36,434 nt of DNA from Effusibacillus lacus (GTDB lineage: Bacteria; Bacillota; Bacilli; Tumebacillales; Effusibacillaceae), in assembly GCF_002335525.1 (NCBI RefSeq), contig NZ_BDUF01000109.1, positions 141,962 through 178,395 on the forward strand, in the 5' to 3' direction. Below, piece after piece: positions 1 to 7,520 of the stretch (the stretch's first letter is position 1; every line of letters starts with the position of its first letter). Position numbers and translations under genes: made by a program. The notes beneath the pieces were generated by a model, which saw nothing but the letters and a program-made list of their open reading frames with translations, had not been told where the DNA came from and made no database searches.

Positions 1-134
1 GCCAATGATCCGGAGGAAATGGTCTCCACATTCATGACATTGGCCGCTTCACCAAGCTTCATGATCGATCCTTTGCCAAACTGTTTCTCGATCTGGCGTA
101 ACGCCATGTCAAGCGCTGCTTTACGGTCACTCAC
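1..134 (-). CDS. recA: Recombinase RecA, N-terminal part (gene runs off the left edge)
   Basis: RecA polymerises on single-stranded DNA, catalyses strand exchange and triggers LexA self-cleavage. Only about the first 44 codons are present. Reading from the GTG at 134, the product begins [20 protein letters not shown] and continues with KGSIMKLGE, the typical RecA N-terminal helix and the start of the core; the ATP-binding motifs lie outside the window. The GTG start follows AAAGGAGAG at a good distance. It is separated from the upstream DEAD-box helicase by a terminator and has its own promoter with a LexA-type box. The identification is firm although the gene is incomplete. Confidence 0.95.
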   Translation of the reverse strand, partial: MSDRKAALDMALRQIEKQFGKGSIMKLGEAANVMNVETISSGSL

Positions 135-207
135 TCTGATACTCTCCTTTTCGACAAAAAATCACATGTATTAGTTTCGTGGCTGTTTCCATAAGTTCCT
201 GCTTTTC

Positions 208-236
208 ATCTTACAACATCACAAACAAAAAAGCAA
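208..236 (-). promoter_or_regulatory. SigA-type promoter of recA
   Basis: On the minus strand TTGCTT (231-236) and TAAGAT (208-213) are separated by exactly 17 bp, a good match to the vegetative promoter consensus. The expected start of transcription lies about 65 nt before the recA GTG codon. The -35 element overlaps the LexA-like box at 234-247, which suits SOS control. Confidence 0.7.
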
Positions 237-247
237 ACATTTGTTCC
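234..247 (-). promoter_or_regulatory. Candidate LexA (DinR) SOS box at the recA promoter
   Basis: The minus strand reads GGAACAAATGTTTG, matching 12 of 14 positions of the Gram-positive SOS box CGAACRNRYGTTYC; only the two outermost bases differ. It overlaps the -35 element of the recA promoter, so bound LexA would block RNA polymerase. Sequence match and placement are seen; function is inferred from known recA regulation in Bacilli. Confidence 0.7.
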
Positions 248-286
248 GTATAATATTTACATTTTTTATTGTTGTATATGCATATT

Positions 287-322
287 ATAAAACAAAAAGC
301 GGAATATGGAAATATCCGCTTT
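287..322 (-). terminator. Intrinsic terminator after the DEAD-box helicase gene
   Basis: An 8-bp stem pairs 296-303 with 315-322 (AAAGCGGA/TCCGCTTT). On the minus strand it is followed by a T-rich tract (positions 298 down to 287). It lies 7 nt past the helicase stop codon and separates that gene from recA. Confidence 0.8.
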
Positions 323-329
323 AAAAAAT

Positions 330-1916
330 TCAGGTTCGAGACACTCGTTCGCGGGGACGGGCAGGTTCCAGGTTAATCCGAAAACCGTTGATTCTTGATT
401 GACGCAGTGATTCAAAAACAAACGGAGCGGATTCCTGCTCGACTTCAAGAAAAGTAAACTTGTCAAAGATATCGATTTTGCCAATGGCTTGCCTCGGGAC
501 GCCGGCTTCTTCCGAGATGAACTTGATCAGATCTGTGGGACCGATATTGGCGCTGCGGCCGATGTTAATAAAGAATCGAACTTTGCCGGGAGCCGCACCT
601 GTATCACCGAAATCATAATCAGCCTGCTCTTCCCCGTGGAGATCCCCCGTATTCAGTTTTAATGCGGCAGCCGCCAGATCCACCGGATCAAATTCATCAA
701 CCAGTTCTCCCAGAATCGCACGATAGTGGGCAAGTCCCCCTTCTTGCACAGCTGTGCGCAAGCGCTCCCGCCAAATCTCCGCTTGTCGTTCAGCGACGTC
801 AGCCAGAGAAGGAACTTCCCGGGATACGATCTTTGCCTTTGTTTCTTTCTCGATAGATTTTAGCAATTTGAATTCTCTGGGCGTGACAAGGGTCATGGCC
901 AACCCGCGTTTGCCTGCACGTCCGGTTCGGCCAATCCGGTGCACGTAAGATTCCGGATCTTGGGGGAGGTCATAATTGACCACATGCGATACGTTGCCCA
1001 CGTCAATTCCGCGAGCCGCCACATCGGTTGCGATCAACATCTCAATTTCACCGTTGCGAAACTTCTTCATCACGCGGTCGCGCTGGGCTTGCGACAAATC
1101 TCCATGCAAACCGTCAGCCATGTAACCGCGAGCAATCAATGCCTCCGTCAGTTCGTCAACCCCGCGTTTGGTGCGACAGAATATGATTCCCAACTGGATG
1201 TCTTCACTGTCGATAATTCTGCACAAACTTTCAAGTTTATTCCGTTCCAGCACCTTGTAATATACCTGTTCGATCAGGGGAACCGCCACTTCACCACGGT
1301 TAATCGTCACATTGACCGGGTCTTTCATATACCGTTTGGCCAGCCGCTTCACCGCGTCAGGCATTGTTGCAGAGAACAGAAGAGTCTGCCGCTCCTTGGG
1401 GGTTTCCTGCAGGATCGTTTCGATATCATCGATAAATCCCATATCCAGCATTTCGTCCGCTTCATCAAGCACAACCGTTTGCAATTTGTCCAGTTTTAAC
1501 GTACCGCGTCGGATATGGTCGAGTACGCGTCCCGGCGTTCCAATCACGATGTGGACACCTTGCTGAATGGCCTTGATCTGATGGCCGATGGATTGCCCTC
1601 CATAGATGGGCAAAGTTCGAACCCGTTTGTAACGGGATATTTTGCGCAATTCACCTGCAACTTGAATGGCCAATTCCCGAGTGGGGGTCAGGATTAACGC
1701 CTGAACAGAGCGGGAGGTTGCGGAAGCCATTTCAACCAGCGGAATGCCGAATGCAGCTGTTTTCCCCGTTCCGGTTTGAGCCTGGCCGATTACATCCTGA
1801 CCTGTCAAAACTACAGGAATGCATTGCGCTTGTATGGGAGAAGGTTCTTCAAACCCCATTTCGTCAATTGCCTGTTGTACTTTTTTGTTTAATCCCAAAT
1901 CTGAAAAAGTAGTCAT
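330..1916 (-). CDS. DEAD-box ATP-dependent RNA helicase with C-terminal DbpA-type RNA-binding domain
   Basis: This protein unwinds RNA duplexes using ATP, probably in ribosome assembly or mRNA turnover in the cytoplasm. Its 528 residues show the Q motif (FEEPSPIQAQCIP), Walker A (AQTGTGKTAA), PTRELA, the DEAD box (VLDEADEMLD), SAT (LLFSATMP) and the C-terminal helicase motifs (ATDVAARGIDV, HRIGRTGRAG). The last 80 or so residues (VRFFINIGRSANIGPTDLI onward) resemble the DbpA/CsdA RRM-like domain that gives structured-RNA specificity. The start ATG follows AAAGGTGATAGA, and that ribosome-binding site contains the cinA stop codon, so the two genes are translationally close (4 nt gap). The closest named relatives are CshA, DeaD and DbpA; I cannot choose between them. 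Confidence 0.95.
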   Translation of the reverse strand: MTTFSDLGLNKKVQQAIDEMGFEEPSPIQAQCIPVVLTGQDVIGQAQTGTGKTAAFGIPLVEMASATSRSVQALILTPTRELAIQVAGELRKISRYKRVRTLPIYGGQSIGHQIKAIQQGVHIVIGTPGRVLDHIRRGTLKLDKLQTVVLDEADEMLDMGFIDDIETILQETPKERQTLLFSATMPDAVKRLAKRYMKDPVNVTINRGEVAVPLIEQVYYKVLERNKLESLCRIIDSEDIQLGIIFCRTKRGVDELTEALIARGYMADGLHGDLSQAQRDRVMKKFRNGEIEMLIATDVAARGIDVGNVSHVVNYDLPQDPESYVHRIGRTGRAGKRGLAMTLVTPREFKLLKSIEKETKAKIVSREVPSLADVAERQAEIWRERLRTAVQEGGLAHYRAILGELVDEFDPVDLAAAALKLNTGDLHGEEQADYDFGDTGAAPGKVRFFINIGRSANIGPTDLIKFISEEAGVPRQAIGKIDIFDKFTFLEVEQESAPFVFESLRQSRINGFRINLEPARPRERVSRT

Positions 1917-1920
1917 TCTA

Positions 1921-3162
1921 TCACCTTTCTGCCATGCGTCTCACCAATGAATACAATGCGTTCTTGGCGGAGCGGATCCTGATTTGCTGCCGGTCCCCCC
2001 GGAAGTTAAACTGCTTGACGGTGGTTCCGCCCGGTCCTGTTACAGCTATGTAGACCAGACCCACCGGTTTTTCATTTGTACCCCCGTCAGGCCCTGCAAT
2101 GCCCGTAACGGAAATTGCCCAGTCGGTTCCGGCGCGGGTTCTTGCACCTTCTGCCATTGCGCGTGCGCACTCTTCCGATACGGCACCATGTTGAGCCAAA
2201 ATGTCAGATGATACGCCCAACTGTTCCGATTTGGCTTCGTTATGATAGGTAACCCAACCCTGTTTATAATATACGGAACAGCCGGGTACATCTGTAATCA
2301 TGGAAGCCAACAACCCCCCCGTACAGCTCTCGGCCAGGGCCAAAGTCTCACCGCGGTCTTTCAACCGTTTTCCAACAGTTACAGGAAGAGTTTCGTCATC
2401 AATCCCGTATATGTATTTGCCCAAACGCTGGCGCAATTGTTGCTCAACGGGGATAATCAGGGCAAACGCTTCCTCCTCGGAGGCCGCTTTCGCGGTAATT
2501 CTAAGTGTAACTTCCCCCTCCGATGCCAAGGGAGCCACCGTTGGGTTAAGCTGATTGCTTATGATGTCGGATATTTCCATTTCCATTGCCGATTCGCCTA
2601 TGCCAAACAGTCTGAGAACACGGGAACGAATCGTTCCTTGTTGTCCCATTAAATCACGAAGAATGGGAAGAACATGATCGGTCACCATGGGTTTCAGTTC
2701 TGTCGGTGGACCTGGGAGCAGGAAATAATGACAACCGTCTGCCTCAATATATTGACCGGGAGCCGTACCCCGGGGATTATCGAGAAAACGTCCGCCTTCC
2801 ACCAGCATCGCCTGTTTCCTGTTGTTGGTCGGCATTTTCCGCCCCATACCGGCAAACAGTTGCTCAAGTTTCATAAGCATTCCGGCATCCAACTCCAAGT
2901 TGCGGCCCAAGAACCTGGAAACCGCTTCTCTGGTAAGGTCGTCCTCGGTTGGCCCGAGGCCTCCCGTCAGCACTATGATCTCGGAACGGGAAGCTGCGAT
3001 TGTAAGCGCTTGTTGAATGCGCTCCAAGTTGTCTCCAACCGCTTGATGAAAGTAAACGCCGGCTCCTTCCAAAGCCAGTTTATCGGAAAGATACTGGGCG
3101 TTTGTATTCGCAATCTGCCCCAGCAAAAGTTCCGTTCCGACTCCGATTATTTCAGCCCGCAC
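1921..3162 (-). CDS. cinA: CinA-family protein (competence/damage-inducible; NMN amidohydrolase type)
   Basis: The 413 residues have two parts. The N-terminal molybdopterin-binding-like domain (MRAEIIGVGTELLLGQIANT, then TGGLGPTEDD) is the COG1058 type. The C-terminal domain (ALAESCTGGLLASMI, ending in the sirtuin-length GIAGPDGG loop) is the COG1546 nicotinamide-nucleotide amidase type, so a role in pyridine nucleotide salvage is likely from the family. The start is GTG at 3162, preceded by a GGGGG ribosome-binding site. CinA and recA are neighbours and often co-transcribed in Bacilli and streptococci; here a helicase gene sits between them. A strong hairpin lies just upstream at 3184-3215. 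Confidence 0.95.
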   Translation of the reverse strand: MRAEIIGVGTELLLGQIANTNAQYLSDKLALEGAGVYFHQAVGDNLERIQQALTIAASRSEIIVLTGGLGPTEDDLTREAVSRFLGRNLELDAGMLMKLEQLFAGMGRKMPTNNRKQAMLVEGGRFLDNPRGTAPGQYIEADGCHYFLLPGPPTELKPMVTDHVLPILRDLMGQQGTIRSRVLRLFGIGESAMEMEISDIISNQLNPTVAPLASEGEVTLRITAKAASEEEAFALIIPVEQQLRQRLGKYIYGIDDETLPVTVGKRLKDRGETLALAESCTGGLLASMITDVPGCSVYYKQGWVTYHNEAKSEQLGVSSDILAQHGAVSEECARAMAEGARTRAGTDWAISVTGIAGPDGGTNEKPVGLVYIAVTGPGGTTVKQFNFRGDRQQIRIRSAKNALYSLVRRMAER

Positions 3163-3183
3163 GAAGATTTCCCCCTCATGTAA

Positions 3184-3215
3184 GAAAAGGAAGATAGACT
3201 GCTATCTTCCTTTTC
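3184..3215 (-). terminator. Long perfect hairpin between pgsA and cinA (terminator or attenuator)
   Basis: Positions 3184-3197 and 3202-3215 are perfect complements (14 bp) around a 4-base loop. On the minus strand the 3' arm ends CCTTTTC and is followed by TTACA, so the U-rich part is partly inside the stem. It lies 2 nt past the pgsA stop region and about 20 nt before the cinA start, so it could end pgsA transcripts or limit readthrough into cinA. Confidence 0.65.
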
Positions 3216-3217
3216 CG

Positions 3218-3799
3218 TTATATTCGGCCGCTGTAAATCACGTGTTTGTTCTTCCAAAGATAGTCAATGCCTGACCAAATGGTCACAAAGACAGCAACAT
3301 ACAGCATAATATCGGCAAACGGTAAGCCTATATAGGAAAACGGAAAATTATTCAGAATCAGTGCGGAGATTGCAATAATCTGCAATGTGGTCTTCAGCTT
3401 GCCCAGCTTGCTTGCGGCAAGAACAATTCCTTCCGAGGCGGCAATGGTGCGTAAGCCGGAAATCACAAACTCCCGAAAAATAATGATGATGGCTGCAAGG
3501 GCACCGATCCGGTCCATTTCCACCAGTGAAACCAATGCTGCCGTAACCAGCAATTTGTCCGCCAGAGGATCCAGGAATTTGCCGAAATTGGTTACCATTT
3601 TCCGCTTGCGTGCGATATAACCGTCCAAACCATCTGTAGCGGCAGCAACAATAAACATCAATACCGCTACAATTTCGCTAACCGTAGTCGTATGTCCGCC
3701 TATGGAAAAATGTCCAAAATCAAAACGGACCAGCAAAAATAACAAGATAACCGGAATCAGAAAAATCCTGGCTATCGTGATACGGTTAGCCAAATTCAC
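3218..3799 (-). CDS. pgsA: CDP-diacylglycerol-glycerol-3-phosphate 3-phosphatidyltransferase
   Basis: PgsA makes phosphatidylglycerol phosphate from CDP-diacylglycerol and glycerol 3-phosphate at the membrane, the committed step to phosphatidylglycerol. The 193-residue product carries the CDP-alcohol phosphotransferase signature: DGLDGYIARKRK, then GKFLDPLADK, giving the DG-x2-AR-x8-G-x3-D-x3-D pattern. Several hydrophobic segments surround it (for example ARIFLIPVILLFLLV near the N-terminus). I choose the GTG at 3799 (VNLANRITIARIF) over the more upstream start because it follows GGGGAG and abuts the rimO stop at 3801. Gene order rimO-pgsA-cinA agrees with co-transcription. Confidence 0.95.
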   Translation of the reverse strand: MNLANRITIARIFLIPVILLFLLVRFDFGHFSIGGHTTTVSEIVAVLMFIVAAATDGLDGYIARKRKMVTNFGKFLDPLADKLLVTAALVSLVEMDRIGALAAIIIIFREFVISGLRTIAASEGIVLAASKLGKLKTTLQIIAISALILNNFPFSYIGLPFADIMLYVAVFVTIWSGIDYLWKNKHVIYSGRI

Positions 3800-3800
3800 C

Positions 3801-5132
3801 TTATATACACTCCCCTGCCAAGTCAAAATCATAGGAATGGGTGATTCGAACGTTTACCATGTCCCCCGTGCGGATCTCCCGGTTACTCGTCACAAAAACC
3901 TGTCCATCGATTTCCTTTGCGTCATACTCTGTTCGCCCGACATATACGCCGGGATTGTCGTCATCGGGACGTTCAATCAGCACTTTCAGCACAGATCCTA
4001 CCCGCTCGGCATTTCTTTCGGCAGCCACTTCCCTGCCAACCTCCATAAGAATGGAGGCACGGCGCTCCTTGACATCTTCCGGGACTTGCCGGTCCATTTC
4101 GGCCGAGGGGGTTCCTTCTTCCGGGGAATAGGTGAACACACCGATCCGGTCAAACCCAATTTCCCTGACAAACCGGCACAGATTTTCAAAATCTTGTTCT
4201 GTCTCCCCCGGAAATCCTACTATAAAGGAAGTACGGAGGGCAACTTCCGGAACCCGGTCACGAATCTTGGCCACCAGTTTGCGAATTTGCGCCTGATGAC
4301 CAGGTCGACGCATCGCTTTCAATATGGAGTCTTCCGAATGCTGAAGCGGCATGTCGATATATTTTGCCACTTTGGGCAAACGGGCAAAGGCATCAATCAC
4401 CTCATCGGTGAAGAAACCGGGATATGCATAATGTAGACGAATCCACTCGAGCCCCTCCACTTCGTTAAGTGCCTCAAGCAGACCGTGCAAATTGCGCTTC
4501 CCGTAGACATCCAGCCCATACTGCGTGGAATCCTGAGCAATCAGCATGATTTCCTTAACGCCCTGAGCAGCCAAAGATTTGGCTTCTGCCACGATGGATT
4601 CGATAGGTCGGGAGCGAAATTTGCCCCTCATCTTCGGGATGATGCAGAAGGTGCAGGAATGGTCGCACCCTTCCGCAATCTTGACGTATGCGGAGGAGCC
4701 ACCCGTCATGAAACGGGGCGTCAGTTCATCATACAGATAGACCGGATTTCCTACGAATTGCGGTTTTTCTTCACCAATCAACGAAATGTTGATCAACTCA
4801 TCAATTCGATGATACTCACCGGTCCCGACAATTCCGTCGATCTCAGGGATCTCGGCAATCAGTTCGTCCTGATAACGTTGCGCCATGCAACCGGCCACCA
4901 GCAACGCTTTGCAAGAACCGTCTTCTTTATATTGTGCCATCGACAGAATGGTTTCAACCGACTCCGCTTTCGCGGCGTCAATAAAACCGCATGTATTGAC
5001 GATGATGACATCTGCCTCTTCCGGATTTTGCACTACCTGATACCCTTTTTTCGAGACAAGACCCATCATGACTTCAGAATCTACCAGATTTTTCTCACAC
5101 CCCAGCGTCACCACTGCTAGTTTCTGACTCAT
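3801..5132 (-). CDS. rimO: Ribosomal protein S12 methylthiotransferase RimO
   Basis: RimO is a radical-SAM iron-sulfur enzyme that adds a methylthio group to a conserved aspartate of ribosomal protein S12. The 443 residues show the N-terminal UPF0004/MTTase domain with three cysteines (VTLGCEKN, NTCGFI, AGCMAQR), the radical SAM CxxxCxxC (EGCDHSCTFCIIP), and a C-terminal TRAM-like region. The start at ATG 5132 (MSQKLAVVTLGCEKN) follows GGGGGAAACA. RimO is told from MiaB-type enzymes by the overall length and the NTCGFIDAAKAES context; this subfamily assignment is from pattern recognition. A strong SigA promoter lies upstream. Confidence 0.93.
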   Translation of the reverse strand: MSQKLAVVTLGCEKNLVDSEVMMGLVSKKGYQVVQNPEEADVIIVNTCGFIDAAKAESVETILSMAQYKEDGSCKALLVAGCMAQRYQDELIAEIPEIDGIVGTGEYHRIDELINISLIGEEKPQFVGNPVYLYDELTPRFMTGGSSAYVKIAEGCDHSCTFCIIPKMRGKFRSRPIESIVAEAKSLAAQGVKEIMLIAQDSTQYGLDVYGKRNLHGLLEALNEVEGLEWIRLHYAYPGFFTDEVIDAFARLPKVAKYIDMPLQHSEDSILKAMRRPGHQAQIRKLVAKIRDRVPEVALRTSFIVGFPGETEQDFENLCRFVREIGFDRIGVFTYSPEEGTPSAEMDRQVPEDVKERRASILMEVGREVAAERNAERVGSVLKVLIERPDDDNPGVYVGRTEYDAKEIDGQVFVTSNREIRTGDMVNVRITHSYDFDLAGECI

Positions 5133-5211
5133 TGTTTCCCCCATCCTAAATATCAAAGGTCCGGTTTTGCATATGCAATCCAGACCGTTGCCCTAACTTC
5201 TTGTGATTGAC

Positions 5212-5234
5212 ATACTTTAACATTATCAAAGTAT
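5212..5234. repeat. Inverted repeat over the -10 box of the rimO promoter
   Basis: ATACTTT (5212-5218) and AAAGTAT (5228-5234) are perfect complements separated by 9 nt. The repeat covers the -10 region and the transcription start of the rimO promoter, where a repressor operator could sit. No T-tract follows, so it is not a terminator. Function is unknown. Confidence 0.4.
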
Positions 5235-5258
5235 ATACGAAAGGACTGGGGAAGTCAA
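5230..5258 (-). promoter_or_regulatory. SigA-type promoter for rimO-pgsA(-cinA)
   Basis: TTGACT (5253-5258) and TATACT (5230-5235) on the minus strand are spaced by 17 bp, close to the ideal vegetative promoter. It lies in the gap between yajQ and rimO and suggests that rimO heads its own transcription unit. Confidence 0.8.
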
Positions 5259-5274
5259 AGAAAAGACCTGTAAG

Positions 5275-5769
5275 TTAGGACCTGTAATTGGTGAACTGGA
5301 GGTCAATCGGGAAATCGCTGTTCTTGAGCATTTGTATGATCGCCTGCAAATCATCACGATTCTTGCCGGAAACTCGAACTTGATCGCCCTGAATCGCTGC
5401 CTGGACTTTGATCTTCGAGTCTTTGATCAGTTTGACGATCTTCTTTGCGTTGTCCTGATCGATTCCCTGAACCAGTTTCACCGTTTGCCGAACGGTGCCG
5501 GCAGCTGCCGGTTCCATCTTTCCGTATTGTAGCGATTTGGGAGAAATGCCCCGCTTGATTAACTTTGATTGCAAGATGTCGTTAACGGCCCCCAGTTTGT
5601 ATTCATCGTCGCCAACCAGGACAATTTCCCCTTCTTTCAGTTCAATGGAGCTTTTGCTGCCTTTAAAATCAAACCGGGATTCGATTTCCTTTACTGCCTG
5701 GTTGACCCCGTTTTTGACTTCCTGCATATCGACGTTGGATACAATGTCAAAAGATGCGTCTTTTGCCAT
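5275..5769 (-). CDS. YajQ family nucleotide-binding protein
   Basis: The 164-residue protein begins [20 protein letters not shown] and ends [12 protein letters not shown], both hallmarks of the YajQ (UPF0234) family of double ferredoxin-like-fold proteins. Family members bind nucleotides, and some Gram-negative members bind cyclic di-GMP; no function can be assigned here from sequence alone. Length is typical. The ATG follows AGGAGG with a 7 to 8 nt spacer. It lies between rodZ and rimO on the same strand, with a 60-nt gap after rodZ. Confidence 0.92.
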   Translation of the reverse strand: MAKDASFDIVSNVDMQEVKNGVNQAVKEIESRFDFKGSKSSIELKEGEIVLVGDDEYKLGAVNDILQSKLIKRGISPKSLQYGKMEPAAAGTVRQTVKLVQGIDQDNAKKIVKLIKDSKIKVQAAIQGDQVRVSGKNRDDLQAIIQMLKNSDFPIDLQFTNYRS

Positions 5770-5800
5770 AATACTGCCTCCTGACAGGAATTATTTGCTG

Positions 5801-5823
5801 GCTCTTCTCTTTTGCTGAAGAGC
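5801..5823. repeat. Small hairpin between rodZ and yajQ
   Basis: GCTCTTC (5801-5807) and GAAGAGC (5817-5823) form a 7-bp stem with a 9-base loop just after the rodZ stop. There is no clear T-tract on the minus strand, so I would call it at best a weak terminator or an mRNA-stabilising hairpin. Confidence 0.3.
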
Positions 5824-5829
5824 TACAGG

Positions 5830-6651
5830 TCACTTCTTCTGAAACAGATACTCATAGCCGCCTTTCACCTGTTCCAGTTCCACCGGCACACCGTTCGCTT
5901 TGATGCTCAGGGCGGGTGAGAATCCGGCCACAATCTTGATTTCTTTGCTTGCTTCAACCGGCAAGACGGTTCCGGATGTGGCTGTTTTGCTGTATTTTAT
6001 CTCACCGTCTGCAACAATTTCCATCCAACAGTCCCCGTTAGCCACCTGGATGTCCAGTTTAATCCTGTCGCCTTCCACTTTGTAAACGGATCTTCCCCGT
6101 TCTTTCACATCCGCTTTGATGGGACCGGTCGGCTTCGGTTCGGCAACAGGGGGAACCGGGGGATTGGCAGGCTGTTGAAGCGGCGGTGCAACAGGTTCTT
6201 GCACCTGCGGCTGGGGCGGCTCGGAAGCCGTTTCCTTCTGGGTGAGGAACCAATACCCGACACCCAATAAGCCAATCACCAAAATCCCCATCAAAACTTG
6301 CGGAAACAGGCGATTTCCCGGTTCAACCGCCGGTGCGGCAGGGGGGTTCTGTTTCGTGGATCGCTCCCGGCGGGACGGAACGGAGGTGTCTGCTTTTGCA
6401 GGCTGAACAGGGTTCGGTTGGTTCAACAATCCATATTCCTCAAGTAAGGCTTGTCCATCAAGACCAAGCTGTTCAGCATACAGTTTGATGAATCCCCGTG
6501 CGTAAACAAGTCCGGGAATGACCGACAGATCCCCTTCCTCAATGGCTTGCAGATAACGCTTGCGTATATTGGTTCTTTCCTGAATATCGTCAAGGGTGAG
6601 TTGTTTGCTTTCGCGGGCCTTTTGCAAAATTCGTCCAAGTTCGGTCAACAA
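5830..6651 (-). CDS. rodZ: RodZ-like cell-shape protein (HTH_25, transmembrane, DUF4115)
   Basis: RodZ links MreB filaments to the elongation machinery at the membrane. The 273 residues comprise an N-terminal helix-turn-helix domain (LGRILQKARESKQLTLDDI, then YLQAIEEGDLSVIPGLVYAR), a charged linker, one membrane span at about residues 116-136 (VLMGILVIGLLGVGYWFL), a proline-rich stretch (PPVPPVAEP) and a periplasm-side C-terminal DUF4115 domain. I choose TTG at 6651 because AAAGGAGG lies 8 nt upstream; the more upstream GTG falls inside that ribosome-binding site. The B. subtilis counterpart is YmfM, next to ymfK as here. Confidence 0.9.
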   Translation of the reverse strand: MLTELGRILQKARESKQLTLDDIQERTNIRKRYLQAIEEGDLSVIPGLVYARGFIKLYAEQLGLDGQALLEEYGLLNQPNPVQPAKADTSVPSRRERSTKQNPPAAPAVEPGNRLFPQVLMGILVIGLLGVGYWFLTQKETASEPPQPQVQEPVAPPLQQPANPPVPPVAEPKPTGPIKADVKERGRSVYKVEGDRIKLDIQVANGDCWMEIVADGEIKYSKTATSGTVLPVEASKEIKIVAGFSPALSIKANGVPVELEQVKGGYEYLFQKK

Positions 6652-6713
6652 TAGAACCACCTCCTTTCGCTTAAGGTGCCATTGCCCTCAGGCATGGTTT
6701 TCAACACAAGAGT

Positions 6714-7484
6714 TTAACTGATGTCAAACGACGCAAAGCCGGTTTGAACCGTATCGTAAGTAATTTCCTGATCCTCCGTGTTCCGCAGTTCAATAATCCG
6801 GTCGAATACATCCCAGTCGTATTCCGTTTCCCGGACGAAAATATCCGGATGTTCAATCACTTTTGGAACTTCCATTCTCATGATTTCCCTAACCAGTTGG
6901 CGATGCTGCTCGGTTGCCCGGAGAGTTGATACAATTCCATCCAGTATGTACACCATGTTATCCGATGCAAGTTCATCTTCCGCAAGAGAGTGCCTTACAG
7001 TTTGCCGCAGCAACGTGGAAGAGATGAATGACCATCTCCGGTTGGCATACACACTGGCGGCCACAATCGATTCGGTTTTCCCGACACGGGGCATTCCCCG
7101 GACTCCAATCACCTGATTTCCTTCTTTTTTGAGCAACTCTCCCAGAAAATCAACCAGAATCCCGAGTTCATCCCGGGTGAATTTGTAGGTTCTGTCATTT
7201 TCCGATTCGCGCTTGATGAATTTGCCATGTCGCAAAGCCAAGCGATCCAACAAGGTGGGCTGCCGCAAAGCGGTGATGGAGATGTTGTCCACCGTGCGAA
7301 GCATGGCGCGAAGCACTGCAATTTTTTGCCGTTCGTTGCTGCGAATCAGAAATCCGCGGTTCTGGTCTTCCACACCGTTAACCGTAACGATGTTGATGCC
7401 CAGCATCCCCAGCAGCGAGGCAATGTCCCCCAACAAACCGGGGCGGTTTTTATGAATGTGGTATTCCAGATACCATTCTTCCAT
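6714..7484 (-). CDS. ymfK: YmfK-like protein (DUF3388): ACT-like domain plus P-loop
   Basis: The 256-residue protein has an N-terminal ACT-like regulatory segment (WYLEYHIHKNRPGLLGDIAS, then LGMLGINIVTVNG). A central P-loop-like motif (GVRGMPRVGKTES) suggests nucleotide binding. The family is DUF3388 and its function is not known. It starts with ATG after AGGAGGAAATC, 36 nt after the BMP-like lipoprotein gene and 62 nt before rodZ, and the ymfK-rodZ order is conserved in Bacilli. The combination of an amino-acid-sensing fold and a Walker A motif is seen in the sequence; any regulatory role is inference. Confidence 0.88.
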   Translation of the reverse strand: MEEWYLEYHIHKNRPGLLGDIASLLGMLGINIVTVNGVEDQNRGFLIRSNERQKIAVLRAMLRTVDNISITALRQPTLLDRLALRHGKFIKRESENDRTYKFTRDELGILVDFLGELLKKEGNQVIGVRGMPRVGKTESIVAASVYANRRWSFISSTLLRQTVRHSLAEDELASDNMVYILDGIVSTLRATEQHRQLVREIMRMEVPKVIEHPDIFVRETEYDWDVFDRIIELRNTEDQEITYDTVQTGFASFDIS

Positions 7485-7520
7485 GATTTCCTCCTGGTTG
7501 GACTGGATATGATCTCCAGT

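Noticed and set aside
939-1499. Long plus-strand frame (186 codons) inside the helicase gene
   Set aside because: It is antisense to a conserved DEAD-box gene, has no ribosome-binding site or protein motif, and is a by-product of codon bias.
3240-3247. CACGTG hexamers at about 3239, 17301, 18232 and 26321 as further parS sites
   Set aside because: Only the central hexamer matches; the flanking arms do not fit the parS consensus.
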